A stretch of DNA of 64,000 nt from Verrucomicrobiota bacterium (lineage in GTDB: Bacteria > Verrucomicrobiota > Verrucomicrobiia > CAIQCK01), in assembly GCA_016222825.1 (NCBI GenBank), contig JACRQF010000016.1:210151-274150 (forward strand), given 5' to 3'. Numbering within the stretch: position 1 is the first letter of the stretch; each line of letters opens with the position of its first letter. Under the pieces are notes generated by a model, which was not told the origin of the DNA, ran no database searches, and saw only the letters and a program-made list of their open reading frames with translations. Made by a program: the position numbers and the translations under genes. Shown here one piece after another: positions 61,801 through 64,000 of this stretch.

Positions 61801-64000
61801 GCCAACCTCACCAACTATGTCGGCGAAGACCACGGCACCCTGACCGTATCCGGCGGGACACTCAACGGTTCCCTCACCATCGGTAATTCCGGCTCGTTCA
61901 ACCAACTCACCGTCACTAACGGCGGTGTCGTGGCAGGCAGTGCAGGCGTTATTGGCAACACATCTTTCTCTGGTAGCAACAACGCTTGGGTGACGGGTAT
62001 CGGGTCACTGTGGAGCAACAGTGACAACTTCGTTGTTGGCAATGCTAGCGGCGGTAACAGACTGACCATTGCTAGCGGTGGTGCTGTTATCAACAACTTT
62101 GCGGCCATTGGCAGTAACACCTCCAGCGGCAACAACCTCGTGCTACTGACCGGTGCGGGTTCCGTATGGAACAACAACGCCACCCTCTTCATTGGGGTTT
62201 ATGGTCCGAGCAACAGCTTGACGGTTCAGGATGGAGCTATGCTCTCAAGCTCGGATGCAAAAGTTGGCTACCGCACCAGCAGCACGAACAACTTGGTGCT
62301 CGTAACCGGTTTGGGCTCGGTATGGAGCAATGTGAACGGCAGCATCAACATGGGTGACAATAGCCCCGGAAACACAATGAGGATAGAGGATAGGGCTTTA
62401 GTGTGGACTGTGGACGCTAAGATCGGCCGTCAAGTCAGCAGCACGAATAATCTAGTCATGGTGACTGGTAGCGGAACAACGTGGCTTGTCCTTAGCAACC
62501 TGTGGGTGGGTGATCCCGGTTCCGGCAATAGTGTCATCATTTCCAATGGTGCCAGCGTCATCAACGGTGTCACTCACATTGGCCACAATGGCGGCAATAG
62601 CAACGCGGTAGTGGTTACAGGAGCCAGTTCGGTTTGGAGCAGCTCGAATGAGTTCGTCGTGGGCAATGTTGGCACCCATAACCAACTTATCATTGAGGAC
62701 GGGGGCATGGTTAACAGCCCGACGGTGATCGTGGGCAAAACCACGAGCGCAAGCTTGGGCAATCTCATAACCCTGACAGCAGGCAGTCTTGTCGTGACGA
62801 ACGCCACTGCCGGCGGCACATTGAACATCCGTCGCGGCGCGTTGGCGCTCAACAGCGGCACGGTGACGGTCAACCAACTGCTTGCCACCAACTTCGCCAG
62901 CAGCGTTGTCAGTTTCAACGGCGGCACGCTCCACAGCGGGGGCAGCACGGTCAACAACGGTTCCATCTTCCAGGTCGGCGACGGCACGAGCGCGGCCTCG
63001 CTCCATCTGCTTGGCGGCAACCACAGCTTCGCCAACGGACTCTTCATCAACGCCAACGCCACGCTCTCCGGCACGGGCGCGATCACCGGCGTCATCACCA
63101 ACATCGGCTTCATCGCCCCCGGCGATTCGGCGGGCATTCTCACCGGCAGCGACAGCCTGACCTTGCTCGGCGGCTCGCTGCTCCAGATGCAACTGGCCGG
63201 CACCAACGACTGGCTCTACGACCAGATCGTCCTCGCCGGCGCGCTCAACTTCGGCGGCGCGCTCACGCTCTCGCTGCTGGACGGCTTCACGGTGAGCGCG
63301 GGCAACCGGTTCGACCTCTTCGACTTCACCGGCAGCAGCGGCGCGTTCAGCCTCACCAACCTGCCGGGGCTGGACCCGCTGATGTATTGGGACACCAGCG
63401 CGCTCTACAGCAGCGGCGAGATCGAGGCGGACTGGATGACCGGCGCGTTGCAGGTGACGGTCGCGCCGGCGGCGGTGAGCGCGGGCGCGCAATGGCAGGT
63501 GGATGGCGGCGCGTGGCGGAACAGCGGCGACACGGTGACGGACCTCGTGATCGGCGAGCACACGCTGGCGTTCAAGGACGTGGCGGGCTGGATCAAGCCG
63601 ACCAACCGCGTCGTGCAGGTGGCCTTCGGCGAGACCACCGTGACCAACGGCAGCTACGAGCTGACGCCGACGCTGCTGGCGGCGGCTTCGCGCAAGACGC
63701 ATGCGGCGGCGGGAGCATTCGACTTAACACTGAACCTTAACTCCGGGGTCAACCCGACGGTGGAGCCGCGCAAGAACGGGCCGACGCAGGTGCTCTTCAC
63801 GTTCAACAAGACAATGACGGCGACGGATGGTGTGCTCAGCGCCAACGAGTTCACACTGACCAACGCGACCTATGTGAGCGCGAGCCTGGCCAGCAGCAAC
63901 CTGACGTTGAACCTGACCAACGTGATGGATCGGGCGAAGGTGACGGTGGTGCTCAACGGCTTCAGCGACCTGGCGGGCAACGCGCTGGCGGGCACCAACG
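46804..64000 (+). CDS. giant exported T5SS/PEP-CTERM-associated repeat protein (partial, at least 5,732 codons)
   Basis: Read in one frame from a GTG at 46804 to the window end, I found no stop codon. GGAG lies 5 nt upstream of the GTG. A long signal region (about residues 1-55) ends GLPTPGAFA|E. The mature part consists of roughly 70 copies of a ~52-residue unit: GSGSLWSNSGNLYVGYSGS, then NxLTIxNGGQV and xYIGxxxxSxNNxVLVT, matching the T5SS/PEP-CTERM-associated repeat family. It probably forms a very long beta-solenoid on the cell surface. Near 63180-63420 a passenger-terminus-like domain follows, then a PEGA-like domain (WQVDGGAWRNSGDTVTDL) and a domain starting SRKTHAAAGAFDLTL. The C-terminus (barrel, PEP-CTERM or Dockerin-like) lies outside the window. 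Confidence 0.95.
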   Translation, partial: MLRPSNPLPHLLSSRARGIYPKRAGRRLPAVAQGWVKVGALAMMLTGLPTPGAFAEIGTTTIVDGMITNAGGPFFAGSNGSLNVLIVTNAGTLMDTTGYVGYAASAGTNSAQVIGSGSLWTNSGNLFVGYSGSLNQLLIADGGLVVNNNAYVGSNAAANNNSVLVTGGGAIWSNKYNLSIGTYGSGNSLVITNGGQVFNAISDIGYSGANNAVIVSGTGSLWRSSSGMGIGSFSTNNRLIITAGGQVFSAGCGIGAWAPGIGNTVLVSDPGSLWSNSSTLGVGGYGSGNNVTVVNGAQLYSVGGSIGGDTGKFNSVVVSDAGSLWINSGQLLVGYLGSLNKLTIANGAQVLNTDAYIGGKNLANPARSNVVEVTGAGSLWSNSGSLTIGYVGWSNSLTISDGAQVFSESGVMGERDSGAGNTRVLISGAGSLWTNTGSLIIGKLGAANKVTITNGGQMFSSYAVIGEGYDPYPSGGTNLVRVGGANSVWRNTGSLLIGSNTDVNNLTVTDSGQVFSDNAYIGLKSRAKSNSVLVTGGGSLWSNSGAFVLGVTSVFNQLTISNGGYVANGSSYVGFNPGANNNGVAVHGTGSVWNISSSLYIGYSGSINRLTITNGGQVIGADATIGAYGGAINNAVVVTGAGSLWTNSGDLIVGSNGTGNSLTIASLGTVTASNIVLGYAANTAANNLTVSGGNLYAANAQTNAILDVRNGTLTFNGGNVIADWFYVTNNTATSTHSYLYFNDGTLTTLAGSQIITPASNNLVIGSTPGQTATWNILGGTNEARWVGATVGSAILGDEAGATGIVRVTGLGTMWSSSNATLIIGGASSGNSLAISNGGRVVTTTGLTISANAGSRSNSLFMDGPGTLLQVGTELHVGSTGSFNTMTIGNGATGIVGSTIYVGNVSSASNNTLTVSDAGTLLSGGGEIWIGNSGVSNSMQILNGAVVTHSSWLQLGRNSAGRYNTLLVSGQGSLLSNAANGFIVGNGGLGNLAIITNGASVVTPLLALGWGASGVSNTTVIAGAGTHLRATGSGITVGTNGAFNTLIVANGATVTNLGRLIVGGSAGATGNFMLVTDPSTWLTNKGEIRVGDFASRNSMIITNGATVAGGSNAHIGAVAGANSNAVLVAGSGSVWSNTGTLYVGNNGSFSSLTITNGGRVFDASGIIGASNSASNNWVSVTGADSVWNNSASLFVGSNGPRSRLTLSNDSAVFAANLIVGATATSTGNLVTVSGGNLLVTNGTVTAVLDVRRGTLNLSGGSITTDRLYVTNNTVVGGVATNNAFFRLDAGTLTTLSGSRIIMPYNTNFVVGATPGQTATWNVLGGTNTISHNTQDVYDRYALIGAVTGAVGIVNVTGAGTVWSNSHTLRIGNVSAGNQLIITGGARAGNGGSTVGYSADADNNSVLVSGPGSVWSNRSYYVYNSVIWYGGMSVGNYGSSNSLTISNGGTFWAGCNGTTIGVQTGSVDNSITVDGGFLWITNYPIASGGVLDVRRGSFTLNSGTATVNRLVATNGASSIVNLNGGTFNAIGSLISNGSAFVVGGAGTGATMNLAGNQHTFMDGLIVGNTGASNQLRVTGGSVVVTRRILVGAMEGAESNDVVLADGLLTVSDGAGAGVLDILRGSFTLNSGTALVDRLLFTNGAASVANLNGGRLDVADIIVSNGAFFTVGDGTRSATLNLLAGSHDFANGLMISSNSTLTGSGTVLPGGVPTTNFGTIAVGVLAQVPGGLTNAGDLAQAGGSALEFGVGRKQGLECGFLQVLGGASLDGRLDVTLRPYYLDAGALITTTDAFTVLTANSPLAGAFANVASGARLDSIEQIGSFLVSYSGSNVVLSDFQAEAELGLLVVTNHYTTNTLMAGDLAPNNGLIVTNGGVLESAIGILGRASASSNNTALVTGSGSVWSNAGFLRIGNFGPGNQLTISNSGQVSTVEGVLGWAEGSSHNSVAVTGSGSIWTNGDRLYVGYGGSLNLLTISNGGFAGNRTGYVGYVDGANNNIVAVSGVGSLWRNYDDLHVGYSGSFNQLTISDAGRVLTQTGYVGYANSASNNMVLVSGTGSLWSNYGNVYVGYSGSGNQLVVTNGGWVLNSYNLGYVGFTDSASNNAALVSGAGSIWSNRYDLYVGNSAAGNQVTVNNSGLLVNRHGYIGYNAGAGNNTVRVTDAGSVWTNSGDIFVGSFGSGNQLAIANGATVINNDSFLGDDATASNNAVLVTGPSSTWNQSGYLYVGDGGSSNTLTIDNGGQAINVRGHIGNSSTSSNNAVWVTGTGSVWSNSENLYIGNYGPGNSVTVADGGQMLNVRGHIGNNSSSSNNTVWVTGTGSVWSNSENLYVGNYGPSNNMVIAAGGQVFNNNGYLGNNSTSSNNTMLITDADSVWANSATLYIGVYGPANNLTVQNGGRLESTDAKIGYRTSSTNNTVLVTGSGTVWNNASGLNMGDNSSDNTLTIADGATVQTAYTRLGLAASSSNNLVLVSGGSLFATNAAGSGDLDIRRGTLTLAGGLVVADQFYATNNTASVTNSVFNFNSGTLTTRSGAQIVMPSGSNFFIGTTPGQTATWNIVGGTNVVRWQGNIGDTLLGAVAGATSIVNVIGPGTVWSNDNSEIKLGTASSGNQLTISNGARVTSSNGFVGSSAGMDNNSVFVTGAGSVWTNSSILVMGHGGSAAALTIADGGQVFSSIGYIGNLATSSNNSIQLIGTGSLWMTSELDIGWSGSSNNLTVAAGARVISSTALFANGSTSMDNVALVTGAGSLWSNSALLAVGDSGSSNTLQIANGATVISLDSFIGNGVSSSNNSAWMTGSGSLWTSSSHLVVGHGGSGNALVISNGAQAITPLGYVGNLASSSNNSALVAGPGSLWSVAELDVGWNGSSNVLTILDGGTVSSATGIVGTAISSSNNLLVVSGVGSLWSNASRAIIGHGGSGNGLTITNGGQVFSPLATVGNAASSSNNSVLIAGVGSLWTSTTELDVGLSGSSNALLILDGGTMLAATSIVGNTSTSSNNLVIVSDLGSLWSNTMRLVFGNAGAGNTLLVTNGGTVIAPSVHIANSAQGSNNSILVAGAGSYLKATSELAVGRYGSSNSLTIANGGTVFSQTGYVGYAAGANNNSVLVTGSGSVWSNNSDTFVGNSGSGNGLTIANGGVVVNGIGSIGNSSGANSNAVLVAGVGSVWSNSSLLYVGFAGIGNQLTISNGSRVVDSNGYIGFNATANGNSVLVSGSGSMWTNSGRLFIGYSGSSNSLAILNGGHVFNGFGYIGSNATADNNSLLVAGPGSAWSNNGELYIGLSGSGNQMIVTNGALVRSGYGKVGFSAGANSNMVLVSGAGSCWTNSSDIRVGSDGSSNQMFISDGGVVVTGSATIGLGSSASSNLVIVNGSGSVWSSVNVNAGFTVGNSGSGNWLIITNGGAVVHTSGDNPIGFNASASNNVAVVTGVGSLWTNSGRLQVGYYGSRNTLAIANGGTVIATNVVVGYAASTGNVMTITGGNLYATNDTSTGVLDVRYGTLAFTVGVITADSLWVTNNIGTTKGVFSFGAGTLTTRTNSSIVTANQDFVIGSGTAAGQTGTWNIVGGVAQMQLGSGKTIIGNNTAGNGIGIVNITGSGSLWSNSGSLCIGYSGSFNSLSIASGGRVFDSIGDIGERPAASNNSVLVTGSGSVWSNNFLSVGYSGSGNRLTITNGAQVMNAYWSTIGNASSASNNWGLVTGSGSAWSSGDAVIIGSDGSSNGLIIASGGQMFSAGGVVGYSSVASNNSVVVTGSGSLWSNVTNLSVGLSSSANSLTIADGGQVFNNVGYIGRAAGASNNCVLVTGSGSLWNNSSNLYVGNNGIGNNLTIVSGGQVFSQTGYAGNTTLASNNSVLITGSGSLWSNSATLYVGNSSTFNNLSVLGGAVLRDNVAYIGNNSAAGNNSVLVSGSGSLWNNNADFYVGNNGSSNRLTITDGGQVRDTIPWIGFGASSSKNLVEVSGVGSVLGNGIGMNLGFYGSSNRVTVTNGGQLLNGFAHIAYNATASNNSILISDPGSLWSNSSVVEIGLNGSANSLTIANSGRVFGTSAWIGRSTSAFFNAALVTGTGSLWTNSGSLYVGDTGSFNNLTIFTGGQVFNQTGRIGNVAASSSNTVWVTGAGSRWANNGFLYVGNAGSANNMTISNGGQVFNTDAYIGYGSGSSNNSVVVTGDGSLWTNDNNAVHVGGRGSGNSLTIADGGQVVGWRGYIGLYAEASNNSVLVTGAGSLWTNSGSFYVGPGGSGGRLTIADGGRVINGGGFLGYYSYSSNNTALITDPGSHWVNTINLDVGLDGLGNQLVVSNSGTVSAPNIVIGSSSTSAGNAIIVSGGNLYGTNTSATGWLDVRRGALVLNSGTVVVDQLIATNFASSVVNINGGTLTTPALLNAGQFTMTGGTLTVAGAFTNAAGGAFNLSGGNVSLPQVANAGTFSQRGGSFDLAAFDNSGVFEVWSNLTIGAAAGLTNRDGGTVRLVSNATLNLSGSFVITNATLEFAGASTNATPFLPGVTFQNGAGVAWSGYGGDFGDHAITGNLNLDIPSGPGLSRGIVDNARLAVGGDGFLYAGSNNLVSLTLTNGAQVLGNIGYIAFDAAASNSSALVSGPGSVWSNSDSLFVGYHGSLAALTLTDGGAVSATNIVIGLDAGSTGNVITVSGGRLFATNATGGGALDVRYGALTLNSGTVTVDRLLLTNGVNSIFNFNGGVLNATEMLTRQPVTVDGGTLTLAHSFINLPEATLRLNNGNVFVPGFMINLGSFIQHGGLFDPEFYNNSGSWLLTGGTNVDGVFLNEATGVALQSGGEHNVNVATNLGVWTVSGGVANLANLIIESGGVFTNSGGTLVSTNALGLGTIDVRNGALVLNSGTTTVDRFYATNFASSVVSFNAGWLTTKGTIISHAAPFTVGDGVQSATLRLDGGSHLFADGLITAVGGTLDLGSGSVIVPTHMNNMGAFTQSGGFFDPAVFTNSGSFTLSGGTNVADIFLNLLSGTVQQSGGQHDVGVATNFGSWTISGGVANLTNYVGEDHGTLTVSGGTLNGSLTIGNSGSFNQLTVTNGGVVAGSAGVIGNTSFSGSNNAWVTGIGSLWSNSDNFVVGNASGGNRLTIASGGAVINNFAAIGSNTSSGNNLVLLTGAGSVWNNNATLFIGVYGPSNSLTVQDGAMLSSSDAKVGYRTSSTNNLVLVTGLGSVWSNVNGSINMGDNSPGNTMRIEDRALVWTVDAKIGRQVSSTNNLVMVTGSGTTWLVLSNLWVGDPGSGNSVIISNGASVINGVTHIGHNGGNSNAVVVTGASSVWSSSNEFVVGNVGTHNQLIIEDGGMVNSPTVIVGKTTSASLGNLITLTAGSLVVTNATAGGTLNIRRGALALNSGTVTVNQLLATNFASSVVSFNGGTLHSGGSTVNNGSIFQVGDGTSAASLHLLGGNHSFANGLFINANATLSGTGAITGVITNIGFIAPGDSAGILTGSDSLTLLGGSLLQMQLAGTNDWLYDQIVLAGALNFGGALTLSLLDGFTVSAGNRFDLFDFTGSSGAFSLTNLPGLDPLMYWDTSALYSSGEIEADWMTGALQVTVAPAAVSAGAQWQVDGGAWRNSGDTVTDLVIGEHTLAFKDVAGWIKPTNRVVQVAFGETTVTNGSYELTPTLLAAASRKTHAAAGAFDLTLNLNSGVNPTVEPRKNGPTQVLFTFNKTMTATDGVLSANEFTLTNATYVSASLASSNLTLNLTNVMDRAKVTVVLNGFSDLAGNALAGTN
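47041..62820 (+). repeat. ~155-165-bp coding repeats (about 70) of the giant protein
   Basis: The GSLW/GSVW-NSG cores recur about every 155-165 bp from 47155 to ~62630. They are interrupted by rarer modules (48841-49156, 50461-50780, 54181-54490, 57181-57486), each with LDVR-GTL and TPGQTATWN segments. The units have drifted in sequence and show no DNA-level identity over long runs except a few internal duplicates. Confidence 0.9.
51901..52320 (+). other. internal passenger-terminus-like domain of the giant protein
   Basis: The stretch after the first repeat block (LDVTLRPYYLDAGALITTTD, FTVLTANSPLAGAFANV, GSFLVSYSGSNVVLSDF) has the pattern that normally closes the solenoid of an autotransporter-like passenger. 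Here a second full set of repeats follows, so the protein seems built from two passenger-like halves. Confidence 0.75.

Overview
The window is GC-rich, densely coding bacterial chromosome, mostly transcribed from the minus strand. The gene set points to a member of the Verrucomicrobiota, probably near Pedosphaera/Limisphaerales. The pointers are Hanks-type kinases fused to sulfatase-modifying-factor domains, a very large T5SS/PEP-CTERM-associated repeat protein, a Tat-exported Gfo/Idh/MocA oxidoreductase, a complete mreBCD-mrdA-rodA cell-shape cluster, and many short 7-bp and 21-bp repeat families between genes. The phylum is an inference from gene content; there is no rRNA in the window.

Layout. 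1-7 kb: a partial CheB/CheR hybrid, small exported or hypothetical proteins, a zinc-less dehydrogenase, and an accD-comF-CPBP protease block. 7-16 kb: a DUF554 membrane protein, then a minus-strand operon larE-thiG-(DUF2007-like)-thiH-thiS-uppP (sulfur transfer and thiazole synthesis plus undecaprenyl-phosphate recycling), an HNH nuclease, a SecD-head-like lipoprotein, a LarA-like protein and an exported esterase. 16-20 kb: an accessory patch with a protein made of repeated helix-turn-helix units, a 21-bp tandem array of at least 15 units, a truncated and an intact copy of a winged-helix-like ORF, two copies of a 40-bp element, and small membrane proteins. 20-29 kb: the oxidoreductase, then mreB-mreC-mreD-mrdA(PBP2)-rodA-rng, the elongasome and an RNase E/G. 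29-46 kb: housekeeping genes (pyrF, aminopeptidase, aspS, hisS, HU, C-terminal processing protease, bifunctional nuclease, MFS transporter) mixed with a REP-associated transposase (RAYT) flanked on both sides by palindromic repeat blocks, a kinase-lectin-like-SUMF1 fusion, a predicted pseudokinase, and tRNA-Glu(CTC) and tRNA-Val(GAC), both with templated CCA.

46.8 kb to the window end: one uninterrupted reading frame of at least 5,732 codons, read through codon by codon with no stop found. It encodes a giant exported beta-solenoid protein with roughly 70 copies of a ~52-residue T5SS/PEP-CTERM-associated repeat, a higher-order repeat of a second module, and two passenger-terminus-like domains. 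Its C-terminus lies outside the window.

The most unusual parts are the giant repeat protein with its nested repeats, the 21-bp array beside the HTH-repeat gene, the RAYT/REP element, and the pseudokinase.
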